From: DSCS01 sp035391585
GTDB lineage: Bacteria; Macinerneyibacteriota; Macinerneyibacteria; Macinerneyibacteriales; DSCS01
Length of the DNA: 64,000 nt
Direction: 5' to 3'
Assembly: GCA_964574875.1 (NCBI GenBank)
Contig: CAZNOX010000003.1
Coordinates: 59,271 to 123,270 of the forward strand
In this document: positions 14,093-22,136 of the stretch, in pieces
Layout: each line of letters starts with the position of its first letter
Numbering within the stretch: the first letter of the stretch is position 1
The notes under the pieces: model-generated
Database searches by the model: none
Told to the model about the DNA's origin: nothing
What the model saw: the letters and a program-made list of their open reading frames with translations, nothing else
Program-made: the position numbers and the translations under genes

Positions 14093-14958
14093 TGGGCATT
14101 TTTGTGAACAGAGAGACAAAAGTCATTGTACAGGGGATCACCGGACGGGACGGATCGTTCCACACGGCAAAGATGCTGGAGTACGGAACCAGGATCGTCG
14201 GCGGAGTCACGCCCTTCAAGGGGGGGAGTGAAGTGGACGGGGTCCCGGTCTTCAACACGGTCTCCCATGCCGTGGCCGCCACGGGCGCGGATACATCCAT
14301 CATCTATATTCCCCCTGCGTTTGCTGCAGGATCCATCATCGAAGCGGTGGAAGCCGGGATCACAAACGTCGTCTGTATCACTGAAGGTATTCCTGTGACC
14401 GATATGATGACTGTGGCCCACTTTGTGCGGTCCAAAGGAGCCAGGCTCATCGGCCCCAACTGTCCCGGGATCATCACCCCGGGAGAGACCAAGATCGGCA
14501 TTATGCCGGGACATATCTTCACCCCGGGGCCTGTGGGTGTGATCTCCCGCAGCGGGACCCTGACCTACGAGGTCGTTCATAACCTGACCAGCGCCGGGCT
14601 GGGGCAGTCGACGGTGATCGGGATCGGAGGCGACCCCATCATCGGAACGAAGTTCATCGATTGCCTGGAGGCTTTTGAAGAGGATCCCGAAACAAAAGCC
14701 GTGGTCCTCATCGGAGAGATCGGGGGGAGCGATGAAGAGATGGCTGCGGCCTTTATCAAAGAGCATTTCAGTAAGCCTGTAGCCGTCTTTATCGCAGGGA
14801 AAACGGCTCCCAAGGGGAAAAGGATGGGACACGCGGGAGCGATCATCCACGCGGGAAAAGGGACCGCCGAAAGCAAAGTCGCCCTCTTTCGCGAAGCGGG
14901 ATCCGTGGTCGTCGACCTTCCCGTGGATATCGCCGAAGCGGTCAAGGCTTTTTTTTAA
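14092..14958 (+). CDS. sucD: Succinyl-CoA ligase, alpha subunit
   Basis: A 288-aa CoA-binding subunit. The CoA-binding Rossmann part has VQGITGRDGSFHTAKMLEYGTRIVGGVTP, the middle has GPNCPGIITPGE, and the phosphorylated histidine lies in RMGHAGAI (His 246 region). It ends the long operon. Its last codons (TTTTTTTT) follow a weak AAGC/GCTT dyad, the only hint of a terminator. Confidence 0.96.
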   Translation: MGIFVNRETKVIVQGITGRDGSFHTAKMLEYGTRIVGGVTPFKGGSEVDGVPVFNTVSHAVAATGADTSIIYIPPAFAAGSIIEAVEAGITNVVCITEGIPVTDMMTVAHFVRSKGARLIGPNCPGIITPGETKIGIMPGHIFTPGPVGVISRSGTLTYEVVHNLTSAGLGQSTVIGIGGDPIIGTKFIDCLEAFEEDPETKAVVLIGEIGGSDEEMAAAFIKEHFSKPVAVFIAGKTAPKGKRMGHAGAIIHAGKGTAESKVALFREAGSVVVDLPVDIAEAVKAFF

Positions 14959-14965
14959 ATTGTCC

Positions 14966-14993
14966 TTTACTTATCACCCTCCCCCATTATAAT
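14966..14993 (+). promoter_or_regulatory. Promoter of the korDABC operon
   Basis: TTTACT (14966-14971), 16 bp, and a perfect TATAAT (14988-14993). The predicted start near 15000 leaves about 30 nt of leader with AAGGAGG before the GTG start. Confidence 0.6.
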
Positions 14994-15029
14994 GGCGGCA
15001 GGTGACCTGGGAATAACAAGGAGGAAATT

Positions 15030-15236
15030 GTGGCCGGCAAAAAAGAATTTCTGATCAAGATCAATCTGGATTTCTGCAAAGCCTGCGGATTATGTTACAG
15101 TTATTGCCCGACGAAGGCCATCGGCCCTGATCATGAGTTTCGGGCCTCGGTCAAAGACGCAGACAAGTGTATCGGGTGTCTGCAATGTGAGAATTACTGT
15201 CCTGATTTTGCAATTGAGATAGAAGAAAAAGAGTAA
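15030..15236 (+). CDS. korD: 2-oxoacid:ferredoxin oxidoreductase, ferredoxin-like delta subunit
   Basis: A 68-aa protein with two 4Fe-4S motifs: CKACGLCYSYCP and CIGCLQCENYCP, eight cysteines in all. It starts at GTG 15030 with AAGGAGG at good spacing; no ATG is available. It passes electrons between the TPP subunits and free ferredoxin. It is followed after 12 nt by the alpha gene. The order delta-alpha-beta-gamma is the common four-subunit Kor/Vor layout. Confidence 0.9.
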   Translation: MAGKKEFLIKINLDFCKACGLCYSYCPTKAIGPDHEFRASVKDADKCIGCLQCENYCPDFAIEIEEKE

Positions 15237-15248
15237 GAGGGGAAGATC

Positions 15249-16367
15249 ATGGGAGATATTAAGTTTTTACAGGGAAACGAAGCGTGTGCCCTGGGCGCTG
15301 TCCGGGCCGGCCTTCGCTTTTTCGGAGGGTATCCGATTACCCCGTCTTCGGAGATCGCAGAACAGTGTGCACGATTATTGCCTCAAGCAGGCGGCCGTTT
15401 TATTCAGATGGAGGATGAGATCGCCTCCATCGCCTCCATCATCGGAGGGTCACTGGCCGGAGCCAAAAGTATGACAGCCACATCGGGCCCGGGTTTCTCT
15501 CTGATGCAGGAAGCTCTGGGATACGGTATTATGGCCGAGATCCCCTTTGTCGTCATCAATGTCATGCGCGGCGGCCCCTCGACGGGACATCCCACAGGGC
15601 CTTCACAAGGGGATATCATGCAGGCCCGCTGGGGAACTCACGGGGATCATCCTGTCATCGCGCTCTATCCGGAATCTGTCCCGGAGACCTATTATGAGAT
15701 CATCCGGGCCTTTAACCTTTCTGAGCGTTTCAGACAGCCTGTGGTCTTTCTCATGGATGAGATCCTGGGCAAGATGAACGAATCGGTGGAGATCCGGGAT
15801 GATATCGAGATCATTCCCCGGAAAAAGATCACAGGGGAGCCCTCACAGTATGCTCCCTATGCCATAAAAGACGATGTCCCGCAGACAGCCAATTACGGCG
15901 AAGGCCTCCGGTTTCATGTGACCGGGCTTTTTCACGATGAGACAGGATTTCCCGACGTGAGCGGCGAGAACATTCAAAAAAGTATCGACCGGATGTTCCG
16001 GAAGATCGCCATGCATGAAGGCGAGGTGGCAAAATGGGAAGAGACCGGGGCTTCGGAGCCCGATGTCCTTCTTGTCTCCGTGGGGATCCAGGCCAGGAGC
16101 GCAAAAATGGCGTGTAAAGAGCTGAACAGAGAAGGGATCTCAGCCGGTGTCTTCAGGCCTGTCACCGTGTGGCCCTTTCCCGAAAAACGCCTGGCAGAGT
16201 TGGCCCGGAAGGCCCGAAAAGTCCTCATCATCGAGATGAACAAGGGACAGCTGGCTGACGAATGCCGGAAATTCATATCAGGTGACAAGATCGTCGCCCT
16301 GAACCAGCTCAACAGTGAAATGATCTCTCCCGAAGAGATCATGTCGACGGTCAAGGGGGTGCTCTGA
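15249..16367 (+). CDS. korA: 2-oxoacid:ferredoxin oxidoreductase, alpha subunit
   Basis: A 372-aa subunit. The N-terminal pyrimidine-type domain has QGNEACALGAVRAGLRFFGGYPITPSSEIAEQ, MEDEIASIASIIGGSLAGAKSMTATSGPGFSLM and GPSTGHPTGPSQGDIMQARWGTHGD, the exact signature of 2-oxoglutarate synthase alpha chains. The C-terminal transketolase-like domain carries VFRPVTVWPFPEKRL. It acts with the beta subunit to decarboxylate a 2-oxoacid to its acyl-CoA while reducing ferredoxin. 2-Oxoglutarate is favoured by the neighbouring sucCD, but branched-chain 2-oxoacids cannot be ruled out. Confidence 0.9.
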   Translation: MGDIKFLQGNEACALGAVRAGLRFFGGYPITPSSEIAEQCARLLPQAGGRFIQMEDEIASIASIIGGSLAGAKSMTATSGPGFSLMQEALGYGIMAEIPFVVINVMRGGPSTGHPTGPSQGDIMQARWGTHGDHPVIALYPESVPETYYEIIRAFNLSERFRQPVVFLMDEILGKMNESVEIRDDIEIIPRKKITGEPSQYAPYAIKDDVPQTANYGEGLRFHVTGLFHDETGFPDVSGENIQKSIDRMFRKIAMHEGEVAKWEETGASEPDVLLVSVGIQARSAKMACKELNREGISAGVFRPVTVWPFPEKRLAELARKARKVLIIEMNKGQLADECRKFISGDKIVALNQLNSEMISPEEIMSTVKGVL

Positions 16368-17185
16368 TGTTTGATTATGCCAAATATTTACGGATGGATA
16401 AGCTGCCCCACATCTGGTGCTACGGGTGCGGAAACGGGATCATTCTCAAAGGGGCGGTCCGGGCCATTGACAGGATGAACTGGGACAAGGATTCTGTCAT
16501 GGCGGTCTCCGGTATCGGCTGCTCCAGCAGGGCCACGGGCTATGTCGACTTTAATTCTCTCCACACCCTTCACGGACGGGCAATTCCTTTTGCCACAGGG
16601 ATCAAGATGGCCAAGCCGGAACTCAACGTCATCGTCTTTACAGGTGACGGAGATGCAACCGCCATCGGAGGGAACCATTTCATCCATGCGGCCAGACGCA
16701 ACATCGATCTGACCGTGGTCCTGTTTAACAACAATATCTACGGGATGACCGGAGGGCAGTATTCTCCCACGACACCTCAGGGCTATTTTGCTTCCACAGC
16801 CCCTTACGGTCATATCGACCCTTCGTTTGATATCGTCCAGCTGGCCATGGGGTCCGGGGCGACTTTTGTTGCCCGATCCACAGTGGCGAACCCCAGGGAG
16901 ATGGAGAAGTTCATCCATGAAGGATTGAAGAATAAAGGCTTCTCCCTTATCGAAGTGGTGAGCAACTGCCATGAGCGTTTTGGAAAGAGAAACAAGATGA
17001 AATCTCCCTATGAGATGATCGAGTGGATCCGCAGCCGCGCGGTTTCAAAAGCAAAAGCGGAGACCATGGAACCTGAAGAGCTGGAGGGAAAGATCGTCAC
17101 GGGGATCTTCCGCCAGGAGACACGGCCGGAGTATGTGGAGACCTATGACCGGCTTGTGGTGCAGAAAGCCGGAGGAGGAAACTGA
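16367..17185 (+). CDS. korB: 2-oxoacid:ferredoxin oxidoreductase, beta (TPP-binding) subunit
   Basis: A 272-aa thiamine-pyrophosphate subunit. HIWCYGCGNGIILKGAVRAI starts the domain, SGIGCSSRATGYVDFNSLHTLHGRAIPFATGIKMA follows, and the TPP/Mg motif is GDGDATAIGGNHFIHAARRN with NNNIYGMTGGQYSPTTP. Overlaps the alpha gene by 1 nt (TGATG). It holds the catalytic cofactor of the complex. Confidence 0.93.
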   Translation: MFDYAKYLRMDKLPHIWCYGCGNGIILKGAVRAIDRMNWDKDSVMAVSGIGCSSRATGYVDFNSLHTLHGRAIPFATGIKMAKPELNVIVFTGDGDATAIGGNHFIHAARRNIDLTVVLFNNNIYGMTGGQYSPTTPQGYFASTAPYGHIDPSFDIVQLAMGSGATFVARSTVANPREMEKFIHEGLKNKGFSLIEVVSNCHERFGKRNKMKSPYEMIEWIRSRAVSKAKAETMEPEELEGKIVTGIFRQETRPEYVETYDRLVVQKAGGGN

Positions 17186-17186
17186 T

Positions 17187-17726
17187 ATGCGCTATGAGAT
17201 CATATTTAGCGGCGTCGGCGGACAGGGAATGATCCTTTGCGGTAAAATTGCTGCTGAAGCTGCCTCAATATACGAGAAAAAACATAGCGTCCAGACCGTC
17301 TATTACGGGCCCGAGTCCCGGGGCGGCATCGCAGAGTCCTATGTCATCATCTCCGATGAGCCTGTGGACTACCCCAAAGTCACCAAGGCGCATGCTCTGG
17401 TGGCCCTGAGCCAGTCAGGGCTTGAAAGACACCTGGAGCATCTCCATGACGATGCAGTGGTCATCATCGACGGGGGAAAGATCAGCCCCGAGGGCCTCTC
17501 CGGGAAGATTTCGCTCTCATCAGCGCCGTTTACCGAAGAATCCATCCGCATTATGGCCCGGCCCATGGCGGCCAACATCGTGGCGCTGGGATATTTCGCA
17601 GCGGTCACGGAGATGATATCACCTGATGCCTGTAAGAAGGCGATCAGGCACAATGTCCCTGCAGGGACCGAGGAGAAGAATATCGCTGCTTTTGAGGCCG
17701 GGTTCGCTCTGGGCCGTCATGCGTGA
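17187..17726 (+). CDS. korC: 2-oxoacid:ferredoxin oxidoreductase, gamma subunit
   Basis: A 179-aa subunit: MRYEIIFSGVGGQGMILCGKIAAEAA, VYYGPESRGGIAESYVIIS and MARPMAANIVALGYFAAVTEM are typical for the gamma domain, thought to bind CoA. ATG 17187 with GGAGGAAACTGAT is used rather than in-frame codons inside korB. The next gene overlaps it by 8 nt. Confidence 0.92.
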   Translation: MRYEIIFSGVGGQGMILCGKIAAEAASIYEKKHSVQTVYYGPESRGGIAESYVIISDEPVDYPKVTKAHALVALSQSGLERHLEHLHDDAVVIIDGGKISPEGLSGKISLSSAPFTEESIRIMARPMAANIVALGYFAAVTEMISPDACKKAIRHNVPAGTEEKNIAAFEAGFALGRHA

Positions 17727-18795
17727 CCGCAGGACCCGGAAGCATCCCGTCTATATCGGTGTTCAGATCCTCTTCAGCCTTCTTCTCTTCTCTTTGACTT
17801 TCCGGCTGGTAGGGGGTATTCCCGCTGCCGGCCTGGCTCTTCTCTTTGCCGTCCATCTCACAGGAGAGTTCCTTGCCTTTGTGAAGGTCTATTCAGGATT
17901 CCTCCTTTACAGAAAAGGATGGGTCTCCGTGAAGATCCCCTATAAAGAGATCGCCCGGATCACCTATATTCACCAGGTGGGAGGGCGTGAGTTTTACAGG
18001 ATCTATTATCACTCCAGGGGGAAAAAAAGAGTCCTCAAGCTCCATTCCTATATGTTTACCCGTCTTCACGAGTTGATCAGGGGCCTTGAGGAGAAGGGCA
18101 TCCCTGTCTCGAGAAAAGAGAAGAAGAAGGATTATGTGGCCTGGAGTCTTTTCGTGGTCATCTCCCTCTTCGCCCTGGTGATCTTCCGTCAAGTGCTGGC
18201 CCGGGGGTATCTCTTTCTCACCTCTTCTTTTTCCGGGGAATGGTATCTCTATAATCATATCCTGCTGTGGGTTCTCTTCTTTCTCTTCACCCTTTTTATC
18301 CTGTCCAGGCTCTTTTTGTTCCTGCGGCAGGGCGAGGTCCGCCTTTTCTTCTCAAGAGTCTTCCTTCACCTCGTGATCGTGGGCCTTCTCTATCTTTTTC
18401 TTCAGGATTATTCATCACAGAAACATGCAGCGGAGATGTTCCGGGTCCTGGTCGATGTCAAGTATCAGTGTGAAACGGCCCGATATGAGAACAAGCCGTC
18501 TCCTTATGCATCACAAGAGGGGGAGGGGTGTGAGCTGAAGGAGAAGACGCGGCTCATGAAGGGGTGGCACCGTGTCCCTGTCCGGGTCTACAGGATGACT
18601 TCGGATAATCCTCACCTGAGCCTCTTCGGAGAGCCCGGGCGGATCATTGTCTTTCAGTCAGGAGAGGGGACGTATTATTATGCCACGGCCTGGGAAAAAG
18701 GGCGGGTCCGCATCATCGCGCCGAAATACGGGAAAGAGACGCCGGCGGCGCTTGAGAGTGTAGTCAACCGCCGCCTTCTTATTCATATCCGGTGA
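17719..18795 (+). CDS. Membrane protein of unknown function
   Basis: A 358-aa protein I do not recognise. It has about five membrane segments: residues 8-30, 32-55, 136-160, 178-200 and 206-228. Between the second and third lies a cytoplasmic-looking beta-rich stretch (SVKIPYKEIARITYIHQVGG...VLKLHSYMFTRLHELIRGLEEKG) reminiscent of a bacterial PH-like domain. The C-terminal third is soluble and basic. ATG 17719 overlaps the korC stop by 8 nt, so it is cotranslated with the oxidoreductase; a functional link is possible but not shown. Its stop abuts the convergent phosphofructokinase stop with no gap. Confidence 0.7.
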   Translation: MRDRRTRKHPVYIGVQILFSLLLFSLTFRLVGGIPAAGLALLFAVHLTGEFLAFVKVYSGFLLYRKGWVSVKIPYKEIARITYIHQVGGREFYRIYYHSRGKKRVLKLHSYMFTRLHELIRGLEEKGIPVSRKEKKKDYVAWSLFVVISLFALVIFRQVLARGYLFLTSSFSGEWYLYNHILLWVLFFLFTLFILSRLFLFLRQGEVRLFFSRVFLHLVIVGLLYLFLQDYSSQKHAAEMFRVLVDVKYQCETARYENKPSPYASQEGEGCELKEKTRLMKGWHRVPVRVYRMTSDNPHLSLFGEPGRIIVFQSGEGTYYYATAWEKGRVRIIAPKYGKETPAALESVVNRRLLIHIR

Positions 18796-20013
18796 TCAGC
18801 CGGGAAGAAATTTCGAATATTCGATCTTCTGAGGGAGCCTGGGAGCGTCCGGGATCATCATGCTGAGATAGTCCCTGTAATGGCTTGTCACGGTGAAGCG
18901 GTTCTCATCATAATAGACATCGGCGGGGAATCCTTTGTTCCCCAGAGAGGCCAGGGGGATCGCCTTTGTATTGTAGGCTTCGACTTCGCGGAATGGAGCC
19001 ATGTGGTCCAGGACAGGCATATAGCCGAACTGCTCATGAAGGATCATCTTCAGCACCATCTGCCCCAGGGCTGAGGCGACCTGGTGGTCATATTCTGAGA
19101 TCCGGCCGGAGCGGGGGATGTATCCTGCGACCTGTGTCCGCGGCTGGTTGATCCCCTCTTCCCGAAGCCTGTTGGCGATCATCGCTCCCACACCTCCCAG
19201 CCGGGGATGTCCGAAGGCGTCCAGTTCGCGGCTTTCCATGACGACATCACAGGAGCCGGATTTTTCATTCCACCAGCGGACCCCCTCAGAGACTCCGATG
19301 ATGATATCATTGTGTTCATGATCATGCATGTGACGGACAAGGTCGTAAAAACGGCGGATGCGTTCTTCGGTCATGGGGACTTCGGGCACGAGGATAAAAT
19401 CGGCTCCTCCCAGAGCGGATGAGGCCGGAAGCCATCCGGCGTCCCGTCCCATGATCTCCAGGACGAAGATCCGGTTATGGGTCATGGCCGTGGTGCGGAG
19501 AGAGGCCGTGAGTTGGACGATGTTTCCTGCAGCGGTGGGGAAGCCGGGACAGAGGGCGGCTTCGACGGACTCTCCGTTCCGGAGATGGTGCATGGTCTGC
19601 GTCTTGATGTCATTATCGATGGTCTTGGGAAATCCGATGACAGGGATCCCGTGTTCCCGGTAAAGCCTCTGGGCCACTCCGTTGGTGTCGTCTCCGCCGA
19701 TGGAGATGATGATATCGATGCCGTAACGTTTGATGTTGGAAAGGACTTCGTCAACGCGGTTCTGTCCCTCTTTATAGGGGTTTGTCCTGGATGACCCCAG
19801 GATGGACCCTCCGATATGGCCGTTGATGGACTGCTCCGAGATATCGACGACAAAACCGTCTCCCAAAAGGCCTTTCCATCCGGCATAGATGCCCAGGACG
19901 CGGTAGTCAAGAAGATAGGCGACATTTTTGATTGTTTCAATACTTCTGTTCAGGGCGCAGGTATCTCCTCCGCCTGTGAGAATGGCTACTGTTCCGCGAT
20001 AAGTTCTTTTCAT
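18796..20013 (-). CDS. Phosphofructokinase, probably PPi-dependent
   Basis: A 405-aa PFKA-superfamily enzyme for the fructose-6-phosphate / fructose-1,6-bisphosphate step. GGSILGSSRTNP, SIGGDDTN, FPKTIDNDI, EIMGRDAGWL and the PE-type substrate region are visible. GGDD in place of GGDG and PKTIDND in place of PGTIDND are the residues that mark pyrophosphate-using members. The first phosphate loop is odd: GGGDTCALN instead of the usual GGDAPGMN. ATG 20013 follows AAAGGAGAA. If PPi-dependent, the reaction is reversible and serves both glycolysis and gluconeogenesis. Phosphoryl donor remains inference. Confidence 0.88.
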   Translation of the reverse strand: MKRTYRGTVAILTGGGDTCALNRSIETIKNVAYLLDYRVLGIYAGWKGLLGDGFVVDISEQSINGHIGGSILGSSRTNPYKEGQNRVDEVLSNIKRYGIDIIISIGGDDTNGVAQRLYREHGIPVIGFPKTIDNDIKTQTMHHLRNGESVEAALCPGFPTAAGNIVQLTASLRTTAMTHNRIFVLEIMGRDAGWLPASSALGGADFILVPEVPMTEERIRRFYDLVRHMHDHEHNDIIIGVSEGVRWWNEKSGSCDVVMESRELDAFGHPRLGGVGAMIANRLREEGINQPRTQVAGYIPRSGRISEYDHQVASALGQMVLKMILHEQFGYMPVLDHMAPFREVEAYNTKAIPLASLGNKGFPADVYYDENRFTVTSHYRDYLSMMIPDAPRLPQKIEYSKFLPG

Positions 20014-20076
20014 GGATTCTCCTTTCCCCTTCACATTGTAATTCAGCTCTCTGCATTATCAAGCCTTTTTTATCCG

Positions 20077-20104
20077 TTGAAAAGACGTGCGCTTCACGTA
20101 TACT
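20077..20104 (+). promoter_or_regulatory. Promoter of the inositol-phosphatase-like gene
   Basis: TTGAAA (20077-20082), 16 bp, TATACT (20099-20104). The start would be near 20111, leaving only about 9 nt with the GGAGG ribosome site before ATG 20120. Confidence 0.55.
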
Positions 20105-20119
20105 GTCCCTGGAGGCGAT

Positions 20120-20908
20120 ATGAGGAACGAATGGAAAGAGGTTCTGGGCCTTTGCCTGGAGACAGGCCGGGGGGCCGCCGGGATCCTGTCCGGAGGATTT
20201 TCATCCGGGGATATGGGAATCGAAGGGAAAAAGGGGCGGGAGCTGGTCACCCTCTTCGACAAGAGATCTGAAGAGTTTATTATCAGAGGGCTTGAGCCTT
20301 CGGGATGGCCCGTGGTCGCAGAAGAGTCCAGGCCGTTCCTTTCAGACAAGACAACCACTTACTGGGCCGTGGATCCCCTGGACGGAACGAACAATTTTGC
20401 CCACCGGGTCCCCCATTTTGCCCTGTCCATCGCCTTGGTGGACAAGGGAGAACCTGTCGCCGGGGTGATCATCGATCCTCTGAAAAAGGAAGAGTTTACC
20501 GCTTTCGACAAAGGAGGGAGTTTCCTCAACGGGATACGGATCACCGTCTCCGGCCGGGAAGAGCTCTCCAAGGCGCTTCTGGCCACAGGCTTTTCCTATA
20601 ACAGAAGCGAAGAGAATTATAATAATACAGAGAACTTCAAGAGGGTGGTCCTCAGGTGCGGAGGGATAAGGCGGATGGGCGCTGCCTCTCTTGACCTGGC
20701 CTATGTGGCCTGCGGGCGTTTTGACGGATATTGGGAAACAGACCTGAAGATCTGGGACATGGCTGCGGGTGTGCTTCTTGTCCGTGAAGCCGGAGGACAA
20801 GTGAGCCGCCTCGGGGGTTCGGCCTGGGATTCCGCCCGGGATGATGTGCTGGCCGCCGTTCCGGGGCTTCACACCTCTCTGGCAAAACTGATGGATCCTT
20901 ATGATTGA
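20120..20908 (+). CDS. Inositol monophosphatase family protein
   Basis: A 262-aa Mg-dependent, lithium-sensitive-type phosphatase. The metal motifs are VAEESRPF (glutamate), DPLDGTNNF and the C-terminal WDMAAGVLLVREAGG. Known substrates in the family are inositol phosphates, 3'-phosphoadenosine 5'-phosphate (CysQ) and fructose bisphosphate (SuhB/FBPase IV). No feature separates these here. ATG 20120 is preferred to an in-frame ATG at 20087, which lies between the promoter boxes. The next gene overlaps by 8 nt. Confidence 0.88.
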   Translation: MRNEWKEVLGLCLETGRGAAGILSGGFSSGDMGIEGKKGRELVTLFDKRSEEFIIRGLEPSGWPVVAEESRPFLSDKTTTYWAVDPLDGTNNFAHRVPHFALSIALVDKGEPVAGVIIDPLKKEEFTAFDKGGSFLNGIRITVSGREELSKALLATGFSYNRSEENYNNTENFKRVVLRCGGIRRMGAASLDLAYVACGRFDGYWETDLKIWDMAAGVLLVREAGGQVSRLGGSAWDSARDDVLAAVPGLHTSLAKLMDPYD

Positions 20909-21161
20909 ATGTGTGTTCAACGACAGAAAACTGGGCAAAGTCGTCAGGAAATATCTCTCGGCTCTGGCTGAAGAGGGCCGTCTTTCCATGGAAGAGGACC
21001 TCGTCGTCACAGATGACGAGGCCCTTGCCGGCCAAAGGGGGGAGAAAAAGCTCCTCTTTTTGACGGATCAGGCGGAGCAGCCTTCCTGCATCTCTTCTGT
21101 TTCGCTCCCCTGCCGGAGGGAGGCCCTGGCTGATGCGATTTTACGGTGTTTAACTTCTTGA
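20901..21161 (+). CDS. Small protein of unknown function
   Basis: An 86-aa protein with no recognised family (MIECVFNDRKLGKVVRKYLSALAEEG...). It overlaps the phosphatase gene by 8 nt and has no clear ribosome site, so it is probably translated by coupling. The sequence alternates charged helix and short strands, with two cysteines near residues 63 and 70. The codon pattern matches the neighbours. It may be an accessory to the phosphatase, but this rests only on position. Confidence 0.5.
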   Translation: MIECVFNDRKLGKVVRKYLSALAEEGRLSMEEDLVVTDDEALAGQRGEKKLLFLTDQAEQPSCISSVSLPCRREALADAILRCLTS

Positions 21162-21177
21162 ATAGAAGCCTTTTATC

Positions 21178-21205
21178 TTGACATCCCCGGGCTGTGTGGT
21201 ATGTT
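21178..21205 (+). promoter_or_regulatory. Promoter of the HU gene
   Basis: TTGACA (21178-21183), 16 bp, TATGTT (21200-21205). About 50 nt of leader precede ATG 21262. Confidence 0.6.
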
Positions 21206-21261
21206 TACCAGGTGAGACCGAGAGGACGCATTGAAATTGTCTTGGTGAAGAGGGGGGATAT

Positions 21262-21540
21262 ATGACAAAAAGTGACCTTGCTGAAAAAATAATGGAGATC
21301 TACGATTTCATCAATAAAAAAGATGCTGTCACCATGGTCGATATTGTTTTATCGTCCATATCCGAAGCACTGGAACAGGGGGATAAGGTCGAACTGCGTG
21401 GATTCGGGACCTTCAAGACATTGAAGAGAAACGCCCGGATCGCACGGAATCCCCACACCGAAAAACAGATACAAGTCCCGGAAAAAACCGTACCGGTCTT
21501 TAAGCCCTCACCGAAATTAAAAAGCAGGGTTAATAAATAG
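21262..21540 (+). CDS. HU/IHF-family DNA-binding protein
   Basis: A 92-aa nucleoid protein. MTKSDLAEKIMEIY is the typical first helix, VELRGFGTFKTLKRNARIARNPHT is the signature that leads into the DNA-clasping arm, and VPVFKPSPKLKSRV closes the fold. It bends DNA as a dimer. The arm has RNPHT rather than the HU RNPQT, within the range of IHF-like members, so I do not assign alpha or beta. It is first in a run with the mini ribosomal protein (15 nt downstream). Confidence 0.92.
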   Translation: MTKSDLAEKIMEIYDFINKKDAVTMVDIVLSSISEALEQGDKVELRGFGTFKTLKRNARIARNPHTEKQIQVPEKTVPVFKPSPKLKSRVNK

Positions 21541-21555
21541 TAAAGGAGGGAGATC

Positions 21556-21654
21556 ATGGGATCCATCAAGAAAAAAAGAAAAGCGAAGATCAATAAGCAC
21601 AAAAGGAAAAAGAAAGCCCGTCTGAACAGGCATAAAAATGAGTGGAAAAAATAA
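21556..21654 (+). CDS. Cox24/AURKAIP1-type very small basic ribosomal protein
   Basis: Only 32 residues, MGSIKKKRKAKINKHKRKKK and then ARLNRHKNEWKK; about half are lysine or arginine. The KKKRKxKxxKHKxKK core is the AURKAIP1/Cox24 domain, a bacterial relative of mitochondrial ribosomal protein mS38, seen in Bacteroidetes, Chlamydiae and related groups. It has its own AAAGGAGGG ribosome site, and its stop overlaps the next start as TAATG. It probably sits on the 30S subunit near the decoding region. The gene is easily missed because of its size. Confidence 0.82.
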   Translation: MGSIKKKRKAKINKHKRKKKARLNRHKNEWKK

Positions 21655-22136
21655 TGACATCTCTTGTCATTATTTCTGATACACATCATCGCGTATTACC
21701 GGATTTAGTGACGTCACATATTGAAAACGCAGATGTCATCCTCCATGCCGGGGATTTCACCGGCATGGAGGACTATGAACGACTCGAAGCCTACGGGAAG
21801 CCGTTGTATGCTGTTTTAGGCAATATGGACAAAAGCCCCCTGGAGACGATTCTCCCCGTGAAACGTCTTGTGCGGGTGGAGGATGTCTCCATTGCCATGA
21901 TCCATGGCTGGGGAGCCCCCGGCGGTTTGGAAAAGAGAGTCGAGGGAGCCTTCGAGGGGATGGACTGGGATGTCCTTGTCTTCGGCCATTCCCACAGCCC
22001 TGTGATCAAAAAAGAGGGGCGCAAGGTTCTTCTTAACCCCGGTTCTCCCACAGATAAGCGTTTCGCCCGGACCAATTCATTCATCAGCATGACCATCGAC
22101 AGAAGGGATGTCAACGCGGAAATCATCTCCCTATGA
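21654..22136 (+). CDS. YfcE/MJ0936-type metallophosphodiesterase
   Basis: A 160-aa calcineurin-like phosphoesterase. All metal motifs are present: ISDTHHR, HAGDF, VLGNMD, MIHGWG and FGHSHSP, followed by LNPGSPTDKR, which is typical of the YfcE group. Family members hydrolyse phosphodiesters in vitro; the natural substrate is not known. ATG 21654 overlaps the stop of the mini ribosomal protein; the GGDEF gene begins in ATGA overlap at its end, which hints at nucleotide signalling, but only by context. Confidence 0.9.
   Translation: MTSLVIISDTHHRVLPDLVTSHIENADVILHAGDFTGMEDYERLEAYGKPLYAVLGNMDKSPLETILPVKRLVRVEDVSIAMIHGWGAPGGLEKRVEGAFEGMDWDVLVFGHSHSPVIKKEGRKVLLNPGSPTDKRFARTNSFISMTIDRRDVNAEIISL

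Noticed and set aside
13007..14119. Long open frame antisense to sucC
   Set aside because: It mirrors a well-identified gene, gives a low-complexity His/Gly/Phe-rich peptide and has no ribosome site. It is a codon-bias shadow.
14935..14958. Terminator at the end of sucD
   Set aside because: T8 is present but the stem (AAGC/GCTT) has only 4 bp and lies in coding sequence; too weak to list.
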